59,074 nucleotides of DNA from positions 1-59,074 of the forward strand of contig CACKNK010000001.1 of the NCBI GenBank assembly GCA_902601475.1, read 5' to 3'. A program made the translations under genes and the position numbers. This DNA comes from an uncultured SAR86 cluster bacterium (GTDB lineage: Bacteria; Pseudomonadota; Gammaproteobacteria; Magnimaribacterales; D2472). Of this stretch, positions 36,516 through 44,682 are shown one piece after another (the first letter of the stretch is position 1; every line of letters begins with the position of its first letter). Under the pieces are notes generated by a model that was given only the letters and a program-made list of their open reading frames with translations, was not told the origin of the DNA and ran no database searches.

Positions 36516-38122
36516 TCTTTAGTGCTAATGGAATCAGGTTCAATTGTGCCATCAAATGATTTAAGAATCTCTGAAATAATTGGCTGCTTTTCAAGCTCTT
36601 CAATGGTGGACTGTAAATTTTGATTGGCAATTTTTTCTTTTAATAAAGAGGGTGAGTTAGTCACGTTACCCTGCTCGATCACGACTTCCGGCCTGACTTT
36701 AAAATACTCTTTACATTTATCACTAAACTCCTCAAGCAATGCTGATGTTGGAGATGAAAAATTCTTAGGCTTCACTAAGACCAGCCTATTGCCGATCGCT
36801 TCTTTGAATTCAAGTTCACTGAAAAGTTGATAACTGATTCCATTTAGACCTAATTGCTCAAAATCTTTTACCCAGTCACCAATGGAAAGAGATTCCACAG
36901 AAGCTGCCGTGCCATTGGTTGAGGAAGCTTTAATTTTTTTACCTGGTTGATGTACTTTTACTTCCTCTTTTACCCTCTTCTGAGGAGGCTTACTCACATC
37001 AGCTTTTATCTTAGGTTTAGGATTTTTTTTTTCGTTTATTTGAGGTTTGGACTCATTTAAGGGATGAAAGGTTAGCATCCTCAAAACGCACATTTCTACA
37101 GCCTGATGAGGGCTCGGATGAACAGAGAATTTCTCTAAAGCATTGATGGCTATTTGATATAAGAGTTGTAGCAATTCACCGTCAACAGAATTTGCAAGCC
37201 TAACAAGATCCTCATCTTCAGATCCAAGTTGTTGCGTCATGGTTAATTGGTGCATTAGATCTATCAATGCCTCGATCACTTTTTGGTAATCCACCTGCAG
37301 CTCTAAGATACGCTGTAACGAATGGTGTGCGCCCTCTCCATTGCCTGCAAGAATATGCTCAACCAACTCAAATAAATAGACATCATCAATGGTACCCAGC
37401 AACTCCTTCACTTGGCTGGTTTCAAGTTTTCCTGCTCCGAATGCAATTGCTTGATCAAGTAAGGTCAAACCATCACGAACTGACCCTTGAGCACTTTGTG
37501 CAATCAATTGAGTGGTTGCAGGATCATATTGAATGCCCTCTTTATCCAAAATGGCATTCATATGATTAGCTATTTGAGTCTGCGCTACCGCTTTAAGGTT
37601 TAGTTGCAAACATCGAGAAAGCACTGTCTTAGGAACCTTATCCAGTTCGGTGGTCGCCATCAAGAAAATCATATGTGGAGGTGGTTCCTCCAAAGTTTTT
37701 AACAGCGCATTAAAAGAGCTTTTCGATAGCATGTGCACTTCATCAATGAGGTAGATTTTATAATTTGCGTTGGCGGGTTTATAAACTGCAGATTCAAGCA
37801 AATCTCGCATATCATCCACACCAGTTCTTGAGGCAGCATCGACTTCAATAAACTCTAAATGATGACCCGATTTGATTTCCTCGCATGCCGAACAGGTATC
37901 GCATGGCTCTGATCCCTCACCTCGATTATGGCAATTGAGGGCTTTAGCAAGGATTCTTGCAATGGTGGTCTTTCCAACTCCTCGAGTTCCACTAAAAATG
38001 AAAGCCTGATGCAGGTTTCCGCTGATTAAACTATTCTGTAGGGCTTGTAAAATATGGTCTTGGCCGACCACTTCTGCAAATAAAGCAGGTCTGTATTTAC
38101 GCGCTAAAACCTCATATGACAT
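36512..38122 (-). CDS. dnaX: DNA polymerase III subunits gamma/tau
   Basis: This is the clamp-loader ATPase of the replicative polymerase. AAA+ domains I-III (about 1-360) show Walker A GTRGVGKTTIA, the zinc module CHNRGEGSEPCDTCSAC, Walker B YLIDEVHML, and the sensor region TTELDKVP. The tau-specific linker and C-terminal domain follow, for a total of 536 residues (E. coli tau 643). An A10 run at residues 363-366, exactly at the end of domain III, is a probable slippage site; both alternative frames stop within nine codons. Confidence 0.96.
   Translation of the reverse strand: MSYEVLARKYRPALFAEVVGQDHILQALQNSLISGNLHQAFIFSGTRGVGKTTIARILAKALNCHNRGEGSEPCDTCSACEEIKSGHHLEFIEVDAASRTGVDDMRDLLESAVYKPANANYKIYLIDEVHMLSKSSFNALLKTLEEPPPHMIFLMATTELDKVPKTVLSRCLQLNLKAVAQTQIANHMNAILDKEGIQYDPATTQLIAQSAQGSVRDGLTLLDQAIAFGAGKLETSQVKELLGTIDDVYLFELVEHILAGNGEGAHHSLQRILELQVDYQKVIEALIDLMHQLTMTQQLGSEDEDLVRLANSVDGELLQLLYQIAINALEKFSVHPSPHQAVEMCVLRMLTFHPLNESKPQINEKKNPKPKIKADVSKPPQKRVKEEVKVHQPGKKIKASSTNGTAASVESLSIGDWVKDFEQLGLNGISYQLFSELEFKEAIGNRLVLVKPKNFSSPTSALLEEFSDKCKEYFKVRPEVVIEQGNVTNSPSLLKEKIANQNLQSTIEELEKQPIISEILKSFDGTIEPDSISTKE
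37023..37032 (-). promoter_or_regulatory. A10 slippery run inside dnaX
   Basis: On the coding (minus) strand the codons GAA AAA AAA AAT contain ten consecutive A. One inserted A leads to a TAA two codons on (reading ...AAA TCC TAA). One deleted A leads to a TAA within about six codons. Products would be about 367-371 residues, ending just after AAA+ domain III, as the gamma subunit does. Confidence 0.5.
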
Positions 38123-38136
38123 AGCGTTTTATGATA

Positions 38137-38583
38137 TCACGACTGATCTAAAACTGATTCAATTTGAGCTTGAGAAAACCCTCGATTATAGAGAAATTGT
38201 TTGCGCTTCATGATCTCTTTAAAGTCTTCGGTTGGTTGCTTATATTTTTTTTCTAACTCATGTCTGAGAATCGCATCCCAGCCTTCAAAGGCTTCAATTG
38301 CATCACTAATTTCAATGCTTCCAACTTGCTTTTGTTGCAGTTCCATTTTAATGCGTTGAGGTCCAAAACCTTTTTTGGCTCGAGCCATCACGTACATCTC
38401 AGCAAAACGAGCATCGTCCAATAGTTTATTGAGGTTTAACTTATCAAGCGTTTCATTGATAAGTTCTTGTGCATCAGGATAGCGCTTGATTAATTTTATA
38501 TAAAGTTCGCCTCTCGAGTGCTCTCGCCTTGAAATCAAATCGAGTGATTTGTTGTAGATCAGTGGACTTAGATCGTCATTCAT
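38137..38583 (-). CDS. recX: Regulatory protein RecX
   Basis: This is a modulator of RecA filaments. Signatures: LISRREHSRGELYIKL, LLDDARFAEMYVMARAKKGFGPQRIKMEL, and the C-terminal three-helix repeat FLYNRGFSQAQIESVL. Length is 148 residues (E. coli 166). recA is not in the window. Its start overlaps the upstream lipoprotein gene by 4 bp (ATGA), and dnaX follows after a 14-base gap. Confidence 0.85.
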   Translation of the reverse strand: MNDDLSPLIYNKSLDLISRREHSRGELYIKLIKRYPDAQELINETLDKLNLNKLLDDARFAEMYVMARAKKGFGPQRIKMELQQKQVGSIEISDAIEAFEGWDAILRHELEKKYKQPTEDFKEIMKRKQFLYNRGFSQAQIESVLDQS

Positions 38584-39038
38584 TCCAGAGGCAGAACTCT
38601 AGATTTTCCGGAACTTTTAATGATTTTGACTCTTTGACCCACCGCGAACATGTACTGACTTTCTTCTTGAATGATGGAGATTGTTTTACCATTATCGAGT
38701 TCAAGCAATAGCTCTATCGCAGCTTTTCGAGTGGCTGTATCACCAATAGCCGAGCCCACAGCAGAGCCCACTAAGCCACCTAATACGCCACCAACACCGG
38801 ATTCAATCTCAGAATCACTGACCGATTGACCGGCAGCAGCACCTATCAGTGCTCCTGCAGCGGCACCCACTTCTCGATCGCCAGCAATAACTACTCTATC
38901 AATGTCCACAACCGTCGCAAAAGTTACTGATTGTGCTCTTTGTGCAACTGAACGATCCACGACATCCGGGCGCTGTGAGCTATAAGCACAACCGGTAATG
39001 ATTAAAATTGAAAGAATAAGATAACTAACCTGCTTCAT
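38580..39038 (-). CDS. Glycine-zipper outer-membrane lipoprotein (SlyB-like)
   Basis: A lipoprotein signal with lipobox ITGC (Cys at about residue 17) is followed by a central glycine-zipper block, GAAAGALIGAAAGQ...GGVLGGLVGSAVGSAIGD, as in the Rick_17kDa/SlyB family. The C-terminal strand-rich part (ISIIQEESQYMFAVGQRVKII) resembles other SlyB-type proteins. The role is envelope integrity or stress by family analogy only. It overlaps both neighbours slightly. Confidence 0.82.
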   Translation of the reverse strand: MKQVSYLILSILIITGCAYSSQRPDVVDRSVAQRAQSVTFATVVDIDRVVIAGDREVGAAAGALIGAAAGQSVSDSEIESGVGGVLGGLVGSAVGSAIGDTATRKAAIELLLELDNGKTISIIQEESQYMFAVGQRVKIIKSSGKSRVLPLE

Positions 39039-39447
39039 TGGTTTCCTCCAATTGAGTAAAGTTTTTCAATAAATCATCAGTAATAATGTAGTAGTTTTTA
39101 TTCTTTCGAATGCCGGATAATAATTTTACTTTTAAAACACGGTCACTAAATTTAGATTCAAGTAATTGAATTTGATCGCCTTTGATGAGGTATTCAAGGT
39201 TTCTTGAATCAATGATTGAAAAAGTATCCCACTCTTGGTCGCGTCTTGCAGTGTAGGTATGAAAAGCATCGCCAGACATAAAGTACAGAACTTGGCCGTC
39301 ACCTCTTAACCTGCTTTGCGAGGCGTTTTGAGTTAACGTCCAGATGCTGTCTTTGATTTCATCAAATTCAATTTTACCTTTGGCAGCAATATCCATAGGT
39401 CCAGTTAAGCTAAGGACAAGTAAAGAAAGAAGAGTTTTATTTTTCAT
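39025..39447 (-). CDS. Exported protein of unknown function
   Basis: It has 140 residues with an N-terminal signal peptide (about 1-22). The mature part is probably beta-rich (SIWTLTQNASQSRLRGDGQVLYFMSG, IQLLESKFSDRVLKVKLL). No family was recognised. Its end overlaps the start of the SlyB-like lipoprotein gene by 14 bp, so they are likely coupled and both go to the envelope. Confidence 0.55.
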   Translation of the reverse strand: MKNKTLLSLLVLSLTGPMDIAAKGKIEFDEIKDSIWTLTQNASQSRLRGDGQVLYFMSGDAFHTYTARRDQEWDTFSIIDSRNLEYLIKGDQIQLLESKFSDRVLKVKLLSGIRKNKNYYIITDDLLKNFTQLEETNEAG

Positions 39448-39463
39448 ACTTATGAGACCAATT

Positions 39464-39856
39464 TTACATCATTAAGTTCAAAATATAATTTATCAATCCA
39501 TACACTGACATACCCGCAATTGTGAACCAGGTCACCAAAATACCAATGAGCCTGGGAGGGGTACTTTCAGTTGAAATATACATGCCGTAGCTATGAGCAA
39601 TTCTTGCTAAGAAAAACAATAATCCAAGCACATGGATTTTCCACAGGGCTACTCCTTGCATTTCAATTAAAGCCAATAAAATCAAAAAGATGGGCACGTA
39701 CTCAGTTAAATTTCCATGCGCCCTAACTTTTTGTAAAACCTCAGATTGATTGCCGTCACCTAACAAGGTATTGGTCTTTAAACGACTGCTGCCTACTTTA
39801 TAAGCCAGCGTCACTTGCAAGAGCCCTAAGAGCGATGCGTAAAGTAATGTAATCAT
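39464..39856 (-). CDS. MAPEG family membrane protein
   Basis: It has 130 residues and four membrane helices, with the MAPEG motif VRAHGNLTEYVPIFLILLAL after the first loop and LARIAHSYGMY in helix three. Human relatives are glutathione-dependent eicosanoid enzymes; the bacterial substrate is unknown. The start overlaps the DUF1289 gene by 4 bp. Confidence 0.8.
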   Translation of the reverse strand: MITLLYASLLGLLQVTLAYKVGSSRLKTNTLLGDGNQSEVLQKVRAHGNLTEYVPIFLILLALIEMQGVALWKIHVLGLLFFLARIAHSYGMYISTESTPPRLIGILVTWFTIAGMSVYGLINYILNLMM

Positions 39857-40116
39857 TTGTATTCCCCTTTTAATTTCAGCTCTTTAATGGGTGATACGCC
39901 ATGCTTTTTTTTATATGCGTATGACCTCTCAAAAGCCTCATGTTGAAACCCGCTCAAACGTGCTTTGATCTCTTCAAGATTTTTTGCTTTCCATTCCTGA
40001 TCAGTTTGAGGACTTTTCCAAGTCTGGATTTCTGCATGGGTGCGCCCACAACCATAGCAATAATCAGTTGCAGGATCATGCAAACAAACTGAGATACAAG
40101 GCGATAAAACGGACAT
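39853..40116 (-). CDS. DUF1289 zinc-binding-type protein
   Basis: It has 87 residues. The DUF1289 signature is clear: PCISVCLHDPATDYCYGCGRTHAEIQTWK, with four Cys likely to bind a metal, then a helix with EEIKARLSGF. Function is unknown; relatives are often paired with small envelope or respiratory genes. It is the first gene of a minus-strand run (DUF1289, MAPEG, and beyond) and is divergent from hsp20. Confidence 0.75.
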   Translation of the reverse strand: MSVLSPCISVCLHDPATDYCYGCGRTHAEIQTWKSPQTDQEWKAKNLEEIKARLSGFQHEAFERSYAYKKKHGVSPIKELKLKGEYK

Positions 40117-40158
40117 ATCAGAAGATTAATCAAAAACCTTTCAGATATCAAAAAAATG

Positions 40159-40200
40159 TTGAATTTTTTACAAATGCATCTATATAAATAGTGTAGATGC
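40159..40200 (+). promoter_or_regulatory. hsp20 promoter with inverted repeat around -10
   Basis: TTGAAT (40159-40164), a 16-base spacer, then TATATAAA (40181-40188). GCATCTA (40176-40182) and TAGATGC (40194-40200) form a 7-bp inverted repeat that flanks the -10. The layout matches the htpG promoter in this window. Confidence 0.5.
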
Positions 40201-40227
40201 CAATTGGGTCTACGTTTTTATTAACCC

Positions 40228-40275
40228 GTGTAAGCCTAATGGTTACACATTTAAATAGTCGCTATAGGAGGACTA
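40228..40275 (+). promoter_or_regulatory. Structured 5' leader of hsp20, possible RNA thermometer
   Basis: There are two hairpins in the leader. GTGTAAGCC-TAAT-GGTTACAC (40228-40248) has an 8-bp stem with one bulged G. TAGTC (40256-40260) pairs with GACTA (40271-40275) and holds most of the AGGAGG ribosome site (40266-40271) in its loop. The second stem is weak (5 bp), which is what a temperature-sensitive switch would need, but also what chance would give. Confidence 0.3.
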
Positions 40276-40278
40276 ATT

Positions 40279-40731
40279 ATGGTACTTAATTTTACCGATC
40301 CGTTCCTAACCACTCGTGTGTTAGGGTTTGAAAGTTTGTTCGATAGACTGCAACGTTTATCGGAATCCCAAGATAGATCTTCATATCCCCCTTACAACAT
40401 CAGGCGCAATGAAAATCAAATTTTCATTGATGTCGCTGTTGCCGGATTATCGAAAGATGACTTAAGCATTGAACTAGCCGATGGTGTGCTAACCGTTGAG
40501 CATGCAGGTCCTCAAGGTGAAGTGGTCAATGGCTCAAATGAAGTGGTCTATCAAGGGATTGCTCAACGTGCATTTAAGCAACAGTTTACGCTTGCTGAGC
40601 ATGTTGAAGTCAGAGGTGCAGAACTCGTTAATGGAATGTTAACCATTGAGTTAGAAAAGATCATTCCGGATGAGAAAAAACCAAGAATGATTAACATTAA
40701 GACACCTAAGAAATTACTTGGAGGCAGTTAA
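40279..40731 (+). CDS. Small heat-shock protein Hsp20 (IbpA-like)
   Basis: This is an ATP-independent holdase that binds unfolding proteins. The alpha-crystallin domain runs from about residue 38 to 128 (YPPYNIRRNENQIFIDVAVAG, ELADGVLTVEH, AFKQQFTLAEHVEVRGAELVNGMLTIEL). The C-terminal MINIK contains the I-x-I oligomer anchor in the form IxI (INI). N-terminal DPFLTTRVLGFESLFDRL matches the IbpA group. Shine-Dalgarno AGGAGG, its own promoter and a terminator make it a single-gene unit. Confidence 0.95.
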   Translation: MVLNFTDPFLTTRVLGFESLFDRLQRLSESQDRSSYPPYNIRRNENQIFIDVAVAGLSKDDLSIELADGVLTVEHAGPQGEVVNGSNEVVYQGIAQRAFKQQFTLAEHVEVRGAELVNGMLTIELEKIIPDEKKPRMINIKTPKKLLGGS

Positions 40732-40747
40732 TCTCTTCATCAATACC

Positions 40748-40772
40748 AAAGGGGGCAATGCCCCCTTTTTTT
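40748..40772 (+). terminator. Rho-independent terminator after hsp20
   Basis: AAAGGGGGC-AAT-GCCCCCTTT forms a stem of at least 6 G-C pairs extended by A-T pairs, followed by a T run to 40772. It lies 17 bases past the stop. Confidence 0.95.
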
Positions 40773-40794
40773 ATGAAATGTTAAAGTACGCGCT

Positions 40795-42744
40795 ATGAAA
40801 ATCTTGTTAGTTCTTTTGTCTTGCTTGCAGTTATCTCTGCTGGCAGGAGAAAGTGTGAATTCAGGCCACGCTGAAGTAAGACTGCTTAGTAATCTTCAAT
40901 CACAACAAGATGAAACCTTTTATCTAGGCATTGAGATGGCAATGGATAAGGGATGGCATACTTATTGGCAAAATCCAGGTGATTCTGGAGGCGCTTTTGA
41001 TGTTATCTGGGAAAGTCCTGAGGGTTTTATTATTGAAAATGTCAGTTGGCCTACACCAGAGTTGATTCCCTACCCGCCTTTAATGACCTATGGCTATGAA
41101 GATTATGTGCTTTTTCCTTTTCAGGTTTTTAGAGCAGCCGATTCAAATTTTGGAGTCATTAAGGCAACCATCAATTTCCTAATTTGTGCTGATATTTGTG
41201 TCCCAGAATCAGCCTCCATTGAAATTGATTTATCCACTGAACAACCCAGCTCGTTAATTGCAGATGCAATTAAGAGCGTTCCCAAAACGGTGATGCCGGT
41301 ATCTTTAGATGCAAACACTCAAAACCTTAATCTTGGGTTTGCTTTCGATGGTACCATCAATGACGCTTATTTTTTTACAGACAATCAAGGCGACATTAAA
41401 CATTCTGCTTCACAAAAACTAAGACGGCTTGGTGGTAATAATTATGAACTCATATTAGAGCAAGCCTCTTTAACCCCCGATCAACTTAGTGGCATCCTAA
41501 AAATTAATGATGCAGGTTTTATCGTGATGCCTACAGCAGTTGATGCATCCATCACAAATTCATTTTCTATTAATCTTTTTCAAGCACTTTTATTTGCATT
41601 TATTGGAGGCCTGATACTCAACCTCATGCCATGTGTATTCCCAGTTATTGCTCTCAAAGCCCTGAGTTTTATTAAAATTAGTGAGCATGCTCCTCACCAA
41701 GCTAAGTGGCATGGCTGGAGCTACACTGTTGGGGTGCTCAGTAGCTTCGTCGCCATTGCTTTAGTTTTAATTGGGTTAAAAGCTGCGGGAGAATCTTTAG
41801 GATGGGGATTTCAGCTCCAAGCACCTGAAATCGTTGGAGGCCTTGCCTTACTCATGGTGCTGATAGGATTTATCTTGCTTAGTGATATCAATATTGGTAC
41901 CTCGCTCACTTCTGTGGGCAGTAAAATGCAACAAGGTCAATCGTATTCCAATTCATTTGCAACCGGAGTTCTTGCTGTGGTTGTTGCATCCCCTTGTACC
42001 GCACCTTTTATGGGCGCAGCTCTTGGGTTTGCCCTAGTGCAACCTACCACAATGAGTTTGATGATTTTTATCATGTTAGGATTGGGTTTTGCCCTGCCTT
42101 ATTTAATGCTTTCCATTATCCCAAGTTTGGTTGCCTGGCTTCCAAAACCCGGTGCATGGATGGAAACTTTTAAGCAGATCATGGCCTTTCCAATGTTTGC
42201 CACTGCGATCTGGTTGATTTGGGTTTTTGCACAACAAACTTCAGCAACCGATTTAGTTATTTTAATGGGTCTTATTTTGGTCGTGGGTTTTGGGTTATGG
42301 TTTGGCAGGTCACGAAATCGAACACAAAATATTGGGATCAGTGCGATCGTTCTTTTGTTAGTGATTTTTGGTCTTGCGAATTTAGATAAAACCGTTACCC
42401 AAAAATTGGCTGAAGATAATTCGCTCACCTGGCAAGCAGGCATTGAAGAGCAACTTCAAGCGCAACAACAAGCCTATTTCATTAACTTTACTGCTGCTTG
42501 GTGCATCACGTGTCAGGCAAATGAACAAATTGCTTTAAGCAGAGACTCTGTGAAAAAGTTTTTTAGTAGAAATAATATTGAATACATTAAAGCTGATTGG
42601 ACCAACCGCAACGATGATATTGCAAACACGCTAAGCTCTTATAATCGCTCAGGTGTCCCTCTTTATATTTTTTGGAAACCCGGAATGCAATCGCCAAAAA
42701 TCTTGCCAGCAATACTTACTGAGGGTTATATTTTAAGTCTATGA
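40795..42744 (+). CDS. DsbD-type thiol:disulfide reductase
   Basis: This inner-membrane protein carries reducing power to the periplasm. In order: a signal peptide (1-17); an N-terminal DsbD/DsbC-like periplasmic domain with WHTYWQNPGDSGG and the Cys pair ICADICVPES; an eight-helix core with its Cys pair in LNLMPCVFPV and VASPCTAPFMG; and a C-terminal thioredoxin domain with AAWCITCQANE. Length is 649 residues. The WxxYWxNPGDSG block points to the ScsB-like branch rather than classical DsbD. The end overlaps the partner redoxin gene by 4 bp. Confidence 0.88.
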   Translation: MKILLVLLSCLQLSLLAGESVNSGHAEVRLLSNLQSQQDETFYLGIEMAMDKGWHTYWQNPGDSGGAFDVIWESPEGFIIENVSWPTPELIPYPPLMTYGYEDYVLFPFQVFRAADSNFGVIKATINFLICADICVPESASIEIDLSTEQPSSLIADAIKSVPKTVMPVSLDANTQNLNLGFAFDGTINDAYFFTDNQGDIKHSASQKLRRLGGNNYELILEQASLTPDQLSGILKINDAGFIVMPTAVDASITNSFSINLFQALLFAFIGGLILNLMPCVFPVIALKALSFIKISEHAPHQAKWHGWSYTVGVLSSFVAIALVLIGLKAAGESLGWGFQLQAPEIVGGLALLMVLIGFILLSDINIGTSLTSVGSKMQQGQSYSNSFATGVLAVVVASPCTAPFMGAALGFALVQPTTMSLMIFIMLGLGFALPYLMLSIIPSLVAWLPKPGAWMETFKQIMAFPMFATAIWLIWVFAQQTSATDLVILMGLILVVGFGLWFGRSRNRTQNIGISAIVLLLVIFGLANLDKTVTQKLAEDNSLTWQAGIEEQLQAQQQAYFINFTAAWCITCQANEQIALSRDSVKKFFSRNNIEYIKADWTNRNDDIANTLSSYNRSGVPLYIFWKPGMQSPKILPAILTEGYILSL

Positions 42745-43367
42745 AAAACTTACTTAGCTTAATATTCTTATTCACACTAAACCTAAATGCAGTTGAGGTA
42801 GTACTTCAGGATCCTCAACTAAATGAACCTGCGCCTAAATTTAGTGCCATTGATAGTAATAGCAAGACCATTAGCTTGGATGATTTTAAAGGTCAGCCGG
42901 TGATTTTAGAGTGGACCAATCATGAGTGTCCTTATGTGGTCAGGCACTACAAAGAAGACAACATGCAAAAGGTGCAACGCATAGCTAAAGCTGAAGGCTA
43001 TGTTTGGCTGAGTGTAATCTCTTCAGCACCTGGTGAGCAAGGTTATGTGAGCGCTGATAAAGCCAATGAGTTAACCATATCCAGAAATGCAGCGAATGAT
43101 TATGTTTTATTGGATGAATCCGGAGCACTGGGCATGCAATACGGAGCGAAAACCACTCCCCACATGTACATGATTGATGCTGAAGGGATTTTAAGGTTTA
43201 AAGGTGGAATTGATGATATTGGCGGTGGTGCAAAGTTCTTTAGAGCATCGCTAAGTGATGCGGTTAACTATATTGCAATGAATGATACGCCAGTGAGTAA
43301 GAATCAAAAACCGGACATCCAAGAAAGCGTGCCTTACGGTTGCTCCGTTAAATATAACTACGACTGA
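42741..43367 (+). CDS. Exported AhpC/TSA-type thioredoxin-fold protein
   Basis: The signal peptide is residues 1-17. The redoxin domain has FSAIDSNSKTISLDDFKGQPVILEW, a single peroxidatic-type Cys in NHECPYVVRHY, and the TTPHMYMIDAEGILRFKGGIDD segment with a cis-Pro. It probably receives electrons from the upstream DsbD-type protein, to which it is translationally coupled (ATGA). Its substrate is unknown. It converges on the HNH gene with a 10-bp overlap. Confidence 0.8.
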   Translation: MKNLLSLIFLFTLNLNAVEVVLQDPQLNEPAPKFSAIDSNSKTISLDDFKGQPVILEWTNHECPYVVRHYKEDNMQKVQRIAKAEGYVWLSVISSAPGEQGYVSADKANELTISRNAANDYVLLDESGALGMQYGAKTTPHMYMIDAEGILRFKGGIDDIGGGAKFFRASLSDAVNYIAMNDTPVSKNQKPDIQESVPYGCSVKYNYD

Positions 43368-43876
43368 AAGATATATTTTGACCATTCCTTATCAGGGAAT
43401 GAATCGCTGTTAAATGTATAACCATTGAGCAATGAGCTAAAGGAAGGCTTGATAGGTTCCTTAATGGGAGTGCCAGGCTTATTTGCTTTTTTAAGATTAC
43501 AGGCTTTACACGCTGTCACGACATTTTCCCAATTGGAAGGTCCCTTTTTAGATTTTGGAATGACATGATCTAAGGTTAAATCTTTTTTATCAAAAATTTC
43601 AGCACAATACTGGCAGGTATACATATCCCTTAACAAAACGTTGGATCTTGAAAACTTAACGTAGTTATGAAATTTATGGAATCGGGGCAGCATCAAAATA
43701 CTGGGAACTTTCATTTCCATGGTCGGTGAATGCACCACAAAATCCTCATGCTCGCGCAGCAAAATCACATTCCGTGTTAAAACTAACTTAATAGCCGTCT
43801 TCCAGTTGATAACCGATAAAGGAAAATAGCTTACAGGCTTTCCATTCCCATTTAACAGTAGGCAATCTTTAGACAT
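43358..43876 (-). CDS. HNH endonuclease family protein
   Basis: It has 172 residues. The C-terminal HNH domain has two zinc Cys pairs (CQYC and CKAC) around LTLDHVIPKSKKGPSNWENVV, with the catalytic His after Asp. The N-terminal half (LLLNGNGKPVSYFPLSVINWKTAIKLVL) is the part usually found in the widespread housekeeping HNH group, not in homing or phage enzymes. Its role is unknown. No restriction or mobile genes are nearby, so mobility is unlikely. Confidence 0.85.
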   Translation of the reverse strand: MSKDCLLLNGNGKPVSYFPLSVINWKTAIKLVLTRNVILLREHEDFVVHSPTMEMKVPSILMLPRFHKFHNYVKFSRSNVLLRDMYTCQYCAEIFDKKDLTLDHVIPKSKKGPSNWENVVTACKACNLKKANKPGTPIKEPIKPSFSSLLNGYTFNSDSFPDKEWSKYIFQS

Positions 43877-43974
43877 TTTGATTAAGTTTATTTATTTTTC
43901 TTGAAGAGTTAATATAGATTGCAAATTTAGGGGTTACAAGCTGATATTCAGCAATTTACGTAAAATTTACATAA

Positions 43975-44682
43975 ATGATGGAATTTACGCCATTTCAAAT
44001 GTTCGGGACGCAGCATATGCTGACGATATTTGCTACGTTTGGGATTGCTTTAATCGTTCCTTATTACTTTAAAAACAGTGATGAGGAGACTAAAAAAATT
44101 GCGGGCATCTCAATTTCAGTCATTATTGCTTATCAGCTAATCACTCAAGCCTTTACTACCTTTACCTTTAATTTGCCTTGGCAAGAAGCACTGCCATTAC
44201 ACATGTGTGATATGTCGGCCATGGCGATCATGATCTACTTATTTAATCGTAAAAAGGTATTTTTTAATTGTGCCTTCTTTTGGGGTTTGGGTGGGGCCAG
44301 CATGGCGATACTAACGCCTGATGTGCTTTTTGAGTTCCCAGAACAACAATACTTACCGTTTTTTGTGATCCATGGATCAATTCTTCTAGGGGTTTTTTAT
44401 GCTTGCATAGTTCTCCATCAGCGCCCATTCCTAGCCGATGTGCATAAAGTAATCTTTATCACGATTATTTGTATGGGAATTATTTATGTGTTGAATTTGC
44501 TTCTTGGCGAAGGTGCAAACTTTTGGTACCTATTGAAAAAGCCTGAAGCCGGTTCAATCATGGATGTGTTCCCTGAACCTCCGTTCCACTTGTTGATCAC
44601 CACACCCATAGGTATTGTGCTGTTTTATCTAATTTATTCACCGCTCTTGATTAAAGACCTCCTGGCTAAGCGTGCAGCATAA
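43975..44682 (+). CDS. TIGR02206-type integral membrane protein (YwaF-like)
   Basis: It has 235 residues and six to seven membrane helices. The first loop has F-x-MFGTQHMLTIFATF, and ALPLHMCDMSAMAIMI follows helix three, the pattern of the YwaF/TIGR02206 family of unknown function. A long loop before the last helix carries FPEPPFHLLITTPIG. The gap upstream (43877-43974) is AT-rich with no clear promoter. The last 11 bp overlap the next gene. Confidence 0.65.
   Translation: MMEFTPFQMFGTQHMLTIFATFGIALIVPYYFKNSDEETKKIAGISISVIIAYQLITQAFTTFTFNLPWQEALPLHMCDMSAMAIMIYLFNRKKVFFNCAFFWGLGGASMAILTPDVLFEFPEQQYLPFFVIHGSILLGVFYACIVLHQRPFLADVHKVIFITIICMGIIYVLNLLLGEGANFWYLLKKPEAGSIMDVFPEPPFHLLITTPIGIVLFYLIYSPLLIKDLLAKRAA

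Noticed and set aside
40795-43367. Redox pair as a divergent novel electron-transfer system
   Set aside because: All Cys pairs of a ScsB/DsbD-type reductase and a redoxin partner are present, so known families explain it.
43358-43876. HNH nuclease as a mobile or restriction element
   Set aside because: No terminal repeats, integrase, methylase or phage genes are nearby, and the protein is of the common chromosomal HNH type.
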